Of a DNA stretch of 36,882 nt, positions 8,111 through 15,587 are shown piece by piece. The position numbers were made by a program, and so were the translations under genes. Position 1 is the first letter of the stretch. Each line of letters begins with the position of its first letter. This stretch comes from Clostridia bacterium. Its GTDB lineage: Bacteria; Bacillota; Clostridia; Christensenellales; Aristaeellaceae. The stretch is taken from the NCBI GenBank assembly GCA_017470945.1, contig JAFUXH010000147.1:1-36882 (forward strand). Reading direction: 5' to 3'. A model generated the notes under the pieces. It saw only the letters and a list, made by a program, of their open reading frames with translations, was not told the origin of the DNA and made no database searches.

Positions 8111-8161
8111 ACAGCATAACCCGCGCCTCCTTTCCCATAATTTGTTACGGGAGGCGATGCA

Positions 8162-8890
8162 ATGGCAGGCAAACTGAAGCGGAAACTGACAGTTTTGGCG
8201 GCGGCGGGGGCGGTCCTTTTGGCGCTGGCCATCGCCCCCCGGCCCGCCCGGCCCGCCGTTCCCGCCCGACCGGTGGAGCAAAGCGGGACCGTCGGCGCGC
8301 TGTGGGGAAAGACCATCCTGGTGGACGCCGGCCACGGCGGCAGCGACGGCGGGGCCCGGGCCAGAGATTCAGGCGTCTGGGAAAAGGAAATCAACCTGCA
8401 AACCGCCCTGGCCCTGCGGGAGGAACTGACGGCCCACGGCGCAACGGTCCTCATGACCCGGGAAACCGACATGGAATATGACCGCGGGAAACGGGCCGAT
8501 CTGACCGCCCGGCTGGATATCGCCCGGCAAAACGGGGCCGACCTGCTGATCTGCGTGCACATGAACGAATACCGCAGCCGCAGGGAATCCGGCCCGCAGG
8601 TATTTTACCGCGGCGGGCAGGAGCCCAGCCGCCTGCTGGCCGGGGCCATTCAGGACGCCATGATCCAAACGCTGAAGCCGGCCAAGGAGCGGGCCGCCCT
8701 GGCGGGGGATTATTTCATGCTGTCGCTCGATATCCCCTCGGTGCTGGTGGAATGCGGCTTCCTGTCCAACCCCGAGGAGGAAATGCTGCTGCTCACCGCC
8801 GATTACCGGCAGCGGGTGGCCCAGGCCATTTGCCGGGGCGTGATCGAATACTGCGCCCTGACGGAACCCGCCGCTTCCCCGGCTCCATGA
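8162..8890 (+). CDS. cwlD: N-acetylmuramoyl-L-alanine amidase, CwlD type
   Basis: A zinc amidase (Amidase_3) that cleaves the stem peptide from muramic acid. CwlD of spore formers takes part in making muramic-delta-lactam in spore cortex. The 242-residue length matches CwlD. An N-terminal hydrophobic anchor (about 8-25) precedes the catalytic domain. Zinc ligands are visible in VDAGHGGSDGG, in WEKEINL and in ICVHMNEY, and the catalytic Glu in SVLVECGFLSNPEEE. GGGAGG lies 7 nt before the ATG. The gene stands alone, reads rightward, and is flanked by the DnaA-box cluster and a strong bidirectional terminator. The CwlD assignment rather than another amidase rests on length and architecture. Confidence 0.9.
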   Translation: MAGKLKRKLTVLAAAGAVLLALAIAPRPARPAVPARPVEQSGTVGALWGKTILVDAGHGGSDGGARARDSGVWEKEINLQTALALREELTAHGATVLMTRETDMEYDRGKRADLTARLDIARQNGADLLICVHMNEYRSRRESGPQVFYRGGQEPSRLLAGAIQDAMIQTLKPAKERAALAGDYFMLSLDIPSVLVECGFLSNPEEEMLLLTADYRQRVAQAICRGVIEYCALTEPAASPAP

Positions 8891-8942
8891 AGCAACATTG
8901 CCGCCATCACCCTTTGCCCATCCACGATAGGCAAGCGGATAA

Positions 8943-8993
8943 AAAAACAGGAGCGCAATGAGATGCCATTTCTCACATTGCGCTCCTGTTTTT
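8943..8993. terminator. Bidirectional terminator between cwlD and the NYN gene
   Basis: An 18-bp stem: 8943-8960 pairs with 8976-8993. It is bounded by A-runs on the left and T-runs on the right, so it works for both converging genes. Confidence 0.93.
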
Positions 8994-9011
8994 GATCGCC
9001 GCGGGCGGACC

Positions 9012-10001
9012 TTACAGCATTTTGATCAGCATATTTTTCTGTTCATCCATTTCCAGGCTCAGCAGGTGTTCCTTTTCCATTTGCTTGAGCACGTCGGAAA
9101 AGCGCTTGAAGCCGATGGATCGTTCCGAATAATCGGGATACGCCGCCTGAATATCGGCCTTGAGGATGGAGGGATTGATGCGCTGGAACCCATCGTCCTT
9201 GTAGTGCTGCAATTGCTCGGTAAAGGCGGCGCGCCAGGAATCCTGGGTCAATTGCTTTTTCTTTTCCTCCGGCGCTTCGGCGTTGAGCGACACCATCACG
9301 TTGTAGTTATCGTTTTTCACTTTGATGGTGCCGAATTTGCCGGCCAGCTTGAACAGCAATTTGCCAAAGGACGCGCAGCCAAAGGATTTTTCGTTGAAAT
9401 CGGGCCGCAGGCGCAGCAGCACTCCCTTCAATTCGCTGGCGTACATTTCGTCCTCGTCGGTCTGCTCGGACAGGATGCCCTCCAGCAGCTTATTGAGCCC
9501 GGCGTCGTCCAGGGGCTCGTCCTTGGATTGTTTCTGGCTCCGGCGCTTATCCCGCGTCACGGAGGATACCGATTCCAGGAACTGGAATTCGTTGCAGGCG
9601 TTGATAAAAATGCTGCTGGCCACTTCGCTGCGGCTGATGCCCAGCACGAACTTGCCCATAGATTTCAGCCGGCCCACCAGGGGGGTATAATCGCTGTCGC
9701 CGGATACGATGCAGAAGGAATCGATCAGCGGGTTGGTATAAGCCACCTCCAGGGCGTCGATCACCAGCATGATATCGGCGTTATTTTTCTGGGAAAAGCC
9801 ATAGCGAATGGAGGGCACCACGGTAAACGTGTTGGACAGGAGCACCTCCTTCAAATCGCTGAACCGGTCGGTGTACCCATACACCTTGCCCAGCAGGATA
9901 TCCCCGCGGATCTTCACCTTTTCCAAAATATTGTTCAGCGTGGCCGCCTTGGCCCCGCAGTTTTCCAAATCCACAAATAAAGCAAAACGGGATGTACTCA
10001 A
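9012..10001 (-). CDS. NYN (PIN-like) ribonuclease domain protein with two OST-HTH/LOTUS domains
   Basis: 329 residues. The N-terminal NYN domain (about 1-150, LabA/DUF88 type) shows the acidic active-site set: FVDLEN (Asp11), NADIMLVIDAL (Asp76, Asp82) and SGDSDYTPL (Asp102, Asp104). A charged linker (RDKRRSQKQSKDE) leads to a first winged-helix OST-HTH/LOTUS domain (about 175-235) and a second at about 265-325 (INPSILKADIQAAYPDYSER, then KRFSDVLKQME). LOTUS domains bind RNA, so this is probably an RNA nuclease; its target is unknown. The start is TTG 10001, supported by AAGGAGG 7 nt upstream. It is the last gene of the DUF1292-uvrC-GNAT run, 74 bp after the acetyltransferase. Confidence 0.9.
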   Translation of the reverse strand: MSTSRFALFVDLENCGAKAATLNNILEKVKIRGDILLGKVYGYTDRFSDLKEVLLSNTFTVVPSIRYGFSQKNNADIMLVIDALEVAYTNPLIDSFCIVSGDSDYTPLVGRLKSMGKFVLGISRSEVASSIFINACNEFQFLESVSSVTRDKRRSQKQSKDEPLDDAGLNKLLEGILSEQTDEDEMYASELKGVLLRLRPDFNEKSFGCASFGKLLFKLAGKFGTIKVKNDNYNVMVSLNAEAPEEKKKQLTQDSWRAAFTEQLQHYKDDGFQRINPSILKADIQAAYPDYSERSIGFKRFSDVLKQMEKEHLLSLEMDEQKNMLIKML

Positions 10002-10075
10002 AATTTTTCCTCCTTACGAAACTGATAGAATCCCGGCCGCAGCCCGCGGCCCGGATCCATAGAAAACCCGTTGAT

Positions 10076-10843
10076 TCATTGATTCATTTCGTTCACGATC
10101 CGGGTCGGCTTGGCCGTCATTTCCACCCAGGCGGGAATGAACCCGCTTTTGATCGCGTTCCTAACCGACCTGATGTTGGACCAGGCAGAGCAGTAAAACG
10201 GCGTTTTGCCGCGGCGGATGATTTCCCTGGCCAGCCTGCTGGTGAGCGACGAGGCGATCCCTTGGCGCCTGTAGGCCGGCAGCACGTCCACGCCGATCTG
10301 CCACATCGTTTCGCAGTCGGCGGAGCAGCCGGCCAGCCCCACCAGCTTTCCCCGGTCATAGGCGCCGACGCCCAGCACGTCCAATTGCTTCCGTTCTTTG
10401 CACAGGGCGTTGCTCCATTCCGGCACGTACAGCGGCTCAAAATCCGGCTGCTCCAGCACCTTCGTTTCATACGCGCAGGGCAGATCGGGGATCGCGCCGA
10501 CATCCGGCAGATAGTACTCCGCCATGAAGCAAATCTGATGCCCTCTTTCGGCCAGCCGTTCGTTGAGCCAGTGCATGTTCGGCGTTTCAAAGCAATGATA
10601 AAACGTGAATTTGTCAAGGTAGGCCGCCACGATATCCGCCGCTTCGTCCGTCGCCCCGGCCACGATGTTGCTGCCATAGGAAACCAGGTTGCAGGTGACG
10701 GGCTGCTGAATATACTTCCGCGCGTTTTTCCCCAGGCGGAGGGGCACCACCACGTTGTGATCCCGAAGGAAATCCCGGGCGTCGCAGCCGAGGTCCTCGG
10801 CGGATTGCAGCATGGCCGTTTCCAAAATATCGCGGTTTGTCAT
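10076..10843 (-). CDS. GNAT-family N-acetyltransferase (two-part, 255 aa)
   Basis: The C-terminal half (about 130-255) is a GNAT domain with the acetyl-CoA loop DVLPAYRRQGIASSLTSRLA and the later CSAWSNIRSVRNAIKSGF. The N-terminal half (to about residue 125) is a less familiar extension that begins with TNRDILETAMLQSAEDLGC. ATG 10843 follows GGGAGG at 10-nt spacing; an ATG at 10861 overlaps the ribosome site and is less likely. It sits 50 bp downstream of uvrC. The substrate is unknown. Confidence 0.85.
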   Translation of the reverse strand: MTNRDILETAMLQSAEDLGCDARDFLRDHNVVVPLRLGKNARKYIQQPVTCNLVSYGSNIVAGATDEAADIVAAYLDKFTFYHCFETPNMHWLNERLAERGHQICFMAEYYLPDVGAIPDLPCAYETKVLEQPDFEPLYVPEWSNALCKERKQLDVLGVGAYDRGKLVGLAGCSADCETMWQIGVDVLPAYRRQGIASSLTSRLAREIIRRGKTPFYCSAWSNIRSVRNAIKSGFIPAWVEMTAKPTRIVNEMNQ

Positions 10844-10893
10844 GTGTTTGGGTCCTCCCATTTTTTTGCTTCTGCCCGGCGCTTTCCTTTGGC

Positions 10894-12744
10894 TTATTCG
10901 GCGTCGGCCGCCGCTTCCTCCTCCGGATGGGCCCAGCGGTACACCGCCTTCACGGCGGGGGCGGTCATGCCGGGCACCTGGGCCAATTCCTCCTCCCCCG
11001 CTTCCCGGATGGCCTTGATGCTTTTGAAATACTGCAGCAGGGCCCGGCGGCGGGCGGGGCCGATGCCGGGGATATCCTCCAGGGCGCTGTGGGTCTGGGC
11101 TTTCCCGCGCAGGCCCCGGTGGTAGGTGATGGCGAAGCGGTGGGCCTCATCGCGGATGCGCTGGATCAGGTGCAGCACCGGGGAATGGTGATCCAGCAGG
11201 ATGCTTTCCTCCTGCCCCGGCAGGAAAATTTCCTCCAGGCGCTTGGCCAGGCCGAACATGGGCACGTCGGCCCCGGCAGCCAGCATGGCCTCCCGGGCGA
11301 AGGCCAATTGCTCCGGGCCGCCGTCGATCAGCACCAAATCGGGCAGAGGCCACCGATCCTTGGGGTCCTCGGCAAAGCACCGGCGGAAGCGCCGGCCCAG
11401 CACCTCGTTCATGGAGGCGAAATCATTGGCGCCTTCGAAGGATTTGATGCGGTAGTGCCGATATTCCTTGGGGGCGGGGGCCCCGTCAATGAACACCACC
11501 ATCGACGCCACGTTCAGCATGCCCTGGGTGTTGCTGATATCGTAGCCCTCGATGCGCCGGGGCGTTTCGGCCAGGCCCAGGATGCGGCCCAATTCCTCCG
11601 CCGCGCCTACGGTGCGCTCGTACTGCACCTGCTTCTTGGCGTTGCGCTTTTCCAGCGCGTCCCGGGCGTTTTTTTCGGCCAGCAGCGTCAGGGCGCGCTT
11701 GTCGCCCCGCTGGGGAATGGTCAAGGTGCAGGCGCTTCCCCGCTTCTGCCGCAGCCATTCCTCCAGATCGTCGCCGATGATATCCCCCGGCAGGGAGGGG
11801 CACAGCACCTCCCGGGCAGGCCGCCGGTCGCCGTCGTAAAACTGGATGATGAAATCCAGCAGCACCTCCCCCGGATCCTCCTTGCCCTCCCGGGGCAGGG
11901 CGAAGGAATCGCCCCCCAGGATGTGGCCGTTGCGGATGTAAAGCACCTGCGCCATGGCATCCAGATCGTCCTGGGCCAGGGCGAACACATCCTGCTCCAC
12001 CCCGTTGGTCTGGATGGCCTGCTGCCGCTGCATCAGCCCTTCAATGTCCCGCAATTGATCCCGCAGCTGGGCCGCCTTCTCAAATTGCAGCTGGGCGGCG
12101 GCAGCGCGCATATCCCGCTCGATCCCGGCCGTCACATCCTGGTATTTCCCGCCCAGGAAGGCAATCACCCGCTGCACCGCCGCGTCGTACGCCGCCTGGG
12201 TGCATTTGCCGCCGCAGGGGCCCAGGCACTTGCCGATTTCATAATTCATGCAGGGCCGCTTGGGCGTTTTCAGGGGCAGGGCGTGCTTGCACGTGCGCAG
12301 GGGGAACAATTTGCGCAGGGCCTCCAGCACCTCCCGCACCGCCGTGGCGCCGATGTAGGGGCCGAAATACTTCGCCCCGTCGTTCACCTGCCGCCGGGCC
12401 AGGGTCACCCGGGGGTAAGGCTCGTTCAGATCGATGCGGATGTAGGGGTAGTGCTTGTCATCCTTGAGCAGGATGTTGTAATAGGGCTTGTGCAGCTTGA
12501 TCAGGTTGCATTCCAGGATCAGCGCTTCCAGGTTGGTGCGGCAAAGCATGATATCGAAATCCTCGATATGCGAAATCATGGCCGCCACCTTGGGGGTGTG
12601 GTCGCGGCCATGAAAATAGCTTCGCACGCGGTTTTTCAGATTGACGGCTTTGCCGACGTAAATGATTTTCCCTTGCTCCTTCATCAGGTAGCAGCCGGGC
12701 GAATCGGAAAGCAATTTCAGCTTCCGGGCGATGGTTTCATTCAT
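10894..12744 (-). CDS. uvrC: Excinuclease ABC subunit C
   Basis: The dual-incision nuclease of nucleotide excision repair, 616 residues. Domains in order: GIY-YIG nuclease (about 10-95, SPGCYLMKEQGKIIYVGKA), a Cys-rich cluster (CKHALPL, then CMNYEIGKCLGPCGGKC), a UVR motif that contacts UvrB (about 200-235), the RNase H-like C-terminal nuclease (EGYDISNTQG, then LVLIDGGPEQLAFA), and helix-hairpin-helix motifs (DIPGIGPARRRALLQYF; QVPGMTAPAVKAVY). It starts 15 bp after the DUF1292 gene and probably shares its promoter. The ribosome site is weak, so coupling to the upstream gene is likely. Confidence 0.97.
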   Translation of the reverse strand: MNETIARKLKLLSDSPGCYLMKEQGKIIYVGKAVNLKNRVRSYFHGRDHTPKVAAMISHIEDFDIMLCRTNLEALILECNLIKLHKPYYNILLKDDKHYPYIRIDLNEPYPRVTLARRQVNDGAKYFGPYIGATAVREVLEALRKLFPLRTCKHALPLKTPKRPCMNYEIGKCLGPCGGKCTQAAYDAAVQRVIAFLGGKYQDVTAGIERDMRAAAAQLQFEKAAQLRDQLRDIEGLMQRQQAIQTNGVEQDVFALAQDDLDAMAQVLYIRNGHILGGDSFALPREGKEDPGEVLLDFIIQFYDGDRRPAREVLCPSLPGDIIGDDLEEWLRQKRGSACTLTIPQRGDKRALTLLAEKNARDALEKRNAKKQVQYERTVGAAEELGRILGLAETPRRIEGYDISNTQGMLNVASMVVFIDGAPAPKEYRHYRIKSFEGANDFASMNEVLGRRFRRCFAEDPKDRWPLPDLVLIDGGPEQLAFAREAMLAAGADVPMFGLAKRLEEIFLPGQEESILLDHHSPVLHLIQRIRDEAHRFAITYHRGLRGKAQTHSALEDIPGIGPARRRALLQYFKSIKAIREAGEEELAQVPGMTAPAVKAVYRWAHPEEEAAADAE

Positions 12745-12759
12745 GGAAAACCCCGATGA

Positions 12760-13056
12760 TCATTCCTCGTCGTCCGCTTCGTCGAAGGTGGCTTCCACCA
12801 CCTGGATCAATTGCTCCATCAAATCCTCGTCCACGGGAACGAATTCTTCCATATCCTCTTCCCCGTTTTCCCCTTCGATGGGCTGCACCTTCATCACGTA
12901 CCGGGAAACCTCCTCGCCCTCGGGCAGGTCGATTTCGTCGCTGAGCAGCACGTATTCATCCCCATTATAGAAGAAATAACGCTCCACGATCAGCCGAAGC
13001 ACCTCGCCGTCCTCGCCCTCCAGCTCAATGATATCCAGATCTTCCTGATTTGCCAT
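12760..13056 (-). CDS. DUF1292 family protein
   Basis: A 98-residue, very acidic protein. The pattern LEGEDGEVLRLIVERYFFYNG followed by DEYVLLSDE is typical of DUF1292 (YrzB-like) proteins common in Bacillota, whose function is unknown. The C-terminus is strongly acidic (EEDMEEF, DEADDEE). AAAGGAG at 8-nt spacing sets the ATG at 13056. It opens the operon with uvrC. Confidence 0.9.
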   Translation of the reverse strand: MANQEDLDIIELEGEDGEVLRLIVERYFFYNGDEYVLLSDEIDLPEGEEVSRYVMKVQPIEGENGEEDMEEFVPVDEDLMEQLIQVVEATFDEADDEE

Positions 13057-13098
13057 GGAAATCGCTCCTTTCTTCCGGGCCTCTCTTGGGCCGGTTCT

Positions 13099-13127
13099 AT
13101 TATATCCTAAATTCAAAAAAAGCACAA
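13099..13127 (-). promoter_or_regulatory. Promoter of the DUF1292-uvrC operon
   Basis: Minus-strand TTGTGC (13127-13122), a 17-bp spacer and a perfect TATAAT (13104-13099), 42 bp upstream of the DUF1292 start. Confidence 0.7.
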
Positions 13128-13143
13128 GCGGGGGAATTCGCAT

Positions 13144-13182
13144 GAAAAAGCCCCGGGTTCCGCGGATGGCGGGCCCGGGGCG
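13144..13182 (-). terminator. Terminator of the first secreted-protein gene
   Basis: GCCCCGGG (13150-13157) pairs with CCCGGGGC (13174-13181). On the minus strand the hairpin is followed by five T. It ends the gene at 13207-14415. Confidence 0.85.
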
Positions 13183-13206
13183 GCTTGGCGCGCGGCGCCG
13201 ATCAGG

Positions 13207-14415
13207 TCATTTCTTGAAATACACCGTCATACCGCTGCTGCCGTCATAGTAGCTCACGCTTCCCAATTCGGTTTTGCCGGAGGTGATGGTATAGGTGGTG
13301 GTGCTGTAGGACGTCTTTTTCTTGATCGTCAGGCCGGCCTTTTTCAGGGCGTTGATATAGCTGGTCACCAGCTTTTCCATACTGCTGTCGCTGTACCGGG
13401 CGTAATAATAGTAGTAGTATTCCACGACCTTGCCGTTGACGTTCTTACCTTCGGAAACACTGCTCAGCACCACGTCCACATAGCTTTCGGGCTTGGGCAG
13501 CTTGCTCTTTTCCTTGAAATAGGTCACCTTCTTCGCGGTGGTTTTCCGAATGGCGTCAGCTTTCTTTTCCGTAATATTGACGCTGAAGAAGTAATCGCCC
13601 TCCGCTTCCGTAGAGGCATATTCGGCGAACTGATCGAAGAAATTGATGCGCACTTTGGCGGTTTTGAAGGATTTGGCCAAGCTTTCCGAAATCTCGGCAA
13701 ACATGAACCATTGCGTGCTGGTCTTTGCATCGACGTCATAATTCAGATAGGTTTTCTCCTCGGGCAAGACCCTGATTTCAAAGGGATACGTTTCTCCGTT
13801 GTCGAAGGTCACCTGGGCATGCATCGAATAGACGGCCATCGAGCTGCTGCCGGGGTTTTCCACCGTGCCGTTGAGGACAAAGTATTTCGTGCCCTTCTTC
13901 ACGTCGAGGGTGTAATGATTTTCGGGCAGCACTTCGTACATGGAGCGGTACAGCGCGCAGTTGTCGATGGAGAAACGGATGAAATCCAGCTCCACCTGTT
14001 CCTTCCACTTCAAGGCGTAGGTTTTGCTGTCGGCCTCCGCCTTAGCCTTCTTGGCGGCTTCCTCCGCCTCCTGCCGCCGGCGGGCGTCCACGCTGACCTG
14101 CAGATAGGTAGCGCCGTTGGCCCACAGCTGCGGATCGCCCTGATTGGAGGACAGGGTGATTTTCAATTCCCGGGTGCCGTACTGCTCATAGGTCAGCACG
14201 ATGGTCCGATCGGTGATCGTCCAGGTGCCTTCGTGGCTGGCACCTTGGCTGCTGGTATATACCCCCACGCCGGTATCCAAAAATTCCAGGGACGAGCCGT
14301 TTTCAGCGACCCACTTTTCCGCCACGATGAAGCTGATATCCGTCTCCTCCGCCCACGCGGGCAGCGCGGTCAGCAAAAGAACCGCCAACAAAAGCACAGA
14401 AATCCATCTTTTCAT
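13207..14415 (-). CDS. Secreted protein of unknown function, paralogue of the next gene
   Basis: 402 residues with a clear signal peptide (cleavage likely after ALPAWA). An N-terminal module (about 25-105) looks lipocalin-like: a short strand series with LEFLDTGVGVYTSSQGA and GTWTITDRTIVLTYEQYG. A short Ala/Lys/Glu-rich helix (RRRQEAEEAAKKAKAEA) leads to a long domain (about 135-400) shared with the 14586-15488 product: LKWKEQVELDFIRFSIDNCA, YFVLNGTVENP, VTFDNGETYPFE, YFKEKSKLPKPESYVDV, and a Tyr run (EYYYYYYARYSDSS). ATG 14415 is used; a TTG codon precedes it. It has its own promoter and terminator. I recognise no function. An exported structural or binding role is possible. Confidence 0.85.
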   Translation of the reverse strand: MKRWISVLLLAVLLLTALPAWAEETDISFIVAEKWVAENGSSLEFLDTGVGVYTSSQGASHEGTWTITDRTIVLTYEQYGTRELKITLSSNQGDPQLWANGATYLQVSVDARRRQEAEEAAKKAKAEADSKTYALKWKEQVELDFIRFSIDNCALYRSMYEVLPENHYTLDVKKGTKYFVLNGTVENPGSSSMAVYSMHAQVTFDNGETYPFEIRVLPEEKTYLNYDVDAKTSTQWFMFAEISESLAKSFKTAKVRINFFDQFAEYASTEAEGDYFFSVNITEKKADAIRKTTAKKVTYFKEKSKLPKPESYVDVVLSSVSEGKNVNGKVVEYYYYYYARYSDSSMEKLVTSYINALKKAGLTIKKKTSYSTTTYTITSGKTELGSVSYYDGSSGMTVYFKK

Positions 14416-14466
14416 CAATGAGATACCCCTTTCCTTTCGATCCTGCAGATCGATTACGCTGGTTAT

Positions 14467-14495
14467 ATTCTATCACATGTTTCCAGGAATGACAA
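14467..14495 (-). promoter_or_regulatory. Promoter of the secreted-protein gene at 13207-14415
   Basis: Minus-strand TTGTCA (14495-14490), a 17-bp spacer and TAGAAT (14472-14467). The paralogue next door has the same layout and the same -10. Confidence 0.65.
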
Positions 14496-14526
14496 TCCTT
14501 GCAAGGGCGGAGAGAAGCGGCGCGAT

Positions 14527-14559
14527 CAAATAAAAGAATCCCGGGCGCAGCGCCCGGGA
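14527..14559 (-). terminator. Terminator of the second secreted-protein gene
   Basis: TCCCGGGCG (14539-14547) pairs with CGCCCGGGA (14551-14559) across a CAG loop. It is followed on the minus strand by TTCTTTTATTTG. Confidence 0.85.
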
Positions 14560-14585
14560 AACACAGGCAGAATCCGATTTGAAAA

Positions 14586-15488
14586 TTACCGCTTGATCGT
14601 AATCGTCACGGAAGGGTTGCCTTCGCTGTAAATCACGTGAGCCAGCGTGGCTTTGCCGGATTGGACGAGATAATCGGTCATGATGGAGGTCGTGGTTTTC
14701 TTCACGCTGAGGCCCTCTTGTTTCAGGGCGGCGATGTAGGCGTCCACCAGCTCGGTGATGGAAGCGTCGCTATACTTGGCGTAATAGTAGTAATTGCACT
14801 GGATGATCGTGCGGTTTTCATCCTTTTTCTCGAATTTGCTGTTCAGGATCACATCCACATAGCTTTCCGGCCGGGGCAGCTTGCTCTTTTCCTTGAAATA
14901 GACCAGCTTTTTTTCCGCCGTTTGCTGGATGGAAGCGGCCTTTTTCTCGGTGATGTTGACGCTGTAGAAATAATCGCCGTCCTGATCCGTTTCCGCGTTC
15001 TTTTTCAGGCGATCGTAGAAATTGACGCGCACCTTGGCGGATTTGAACGTATCGGCCAGCTCCGCGGGGATCTGGGCGATTAGGAACCATTTCTGGCTGG
15101 CATTCCCCGCCAATTCGGCGTCGAGGGCCATTTGATTTTCCTTCAGGGTCTTGAATTCGAAGGGATAGGCTTCGCCGTTATCGAACGTTACCTGGCCAAA
15201 CAGGTTGTCAAAGCTCAGCGCGGCCTTCTTGGGGTTTTCCACGGTGCCGTTCATCACGAAGTACTTCGTATCCTCCAGCGCCGCGAAGGTGTTGGGGTAA
15301 TTGTCGATCACTTCCAGCGGGGAACGGTACAAAGCGCAGTTATCGATGCTGAAGCGGATGAAATCCAATTTCACCTCTTCCTTCCACTTCAGCGCATTGA
15401 CCTTGACGGGCGCATCCCCGCTGGCCCAGGCGGGCAGCGCGGAGGCAAGCAGAACCACCAGCAGCAGCACGGAAACGATTTTTTTCAT
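14586..15488 (-). CDS. Secreted protein of unknown function (short paralogue)
   Basis: 300 residues with a signal peptide (MKKIVSVLLLVVLLASALPAWA is its span, residues 1-22). The mature part is the same domain as in the 13207-14415 product, without the lipocalin-like module: LKWKEEVKLDFIRFSIDNCA, YFVMNGTVENP, YFKEKSKLPRPESYVDV and CNYYYYAKYSDAS recur in the same order. The pair is a tandem duplication in which one copy gained or lost about 110 residues. It has its own promoter and terminator, so the copies can be controlled separately. Function unknown. Confidence 0.85.
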   Translation of the reverse strand: MKKIVSVLLLVVLLASALPAWASGDAPVKVNALKWKEEVKLDFIRFSIDNCALYRSPLEVIDNYPNTFAALEDTKYFVMNGTVENPKKAALSFDNLFGQVTFDNGEAYPFEFKTLKENQMALDAELAGNASQKWFLIAQIPAELADTFKSAKVRVNFYDRLKKNAETDQDGDYFYSVNITEKKAASIQQTAEKKLVYFKEKSKLPRPESYVDVILNSKFEKKDENRTIIQCNYYYYAKYSDASITELVDAYIAALKQEGLSVKKTTTSIMTDYLVQSGKATLAHVIYSEGNPSVTITIKR

Positions 15489-15542
15489 CTGCGGTTTACC
15501 CCTTTCTTTATCACTCGGGTGAAACGCTTGTCAGTTTTTTGT

Positions 15543-15571
15543 ATTCTACCACATTCCCGGCAAAAATGCAA
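15543..15571 (-). promoter_or_regulatory. Promoter of the secreted-protein gene at 14586-15488
   Basis: Minus-strand TTGCAT (15571-15566), a 17-bp spacer and TAGAAT (15548-15543). Confidence 0.65.
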
Positions 15572-15587
15572 TCTTCCCGGCGCGGTC

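Noticed and set aside
7608-8119. Three overlapping small open frames (72-100 codons) in the DnaA-box region
   Set aside because: No ribosome sites, no domains, and they overlap each other on both strands; the box cluster explains the sequence.
8108-8143. TTGACA upstream of cwlD as a -35 element
   Set aside because: The nearest -10-like CATAAT is 22 bp away, too far for a housekeeping promoter; no other good -10 is present.
10017-10090. GGCCGC/GCGGCC hairpin and a short GATTCATT direct repeat between the acetyltransferase and NYN genes
   Set aside because: No T-run follows the hairpin in the direction of transcription and the repeat is only 8-9 bp, so chance cannot be excluded.
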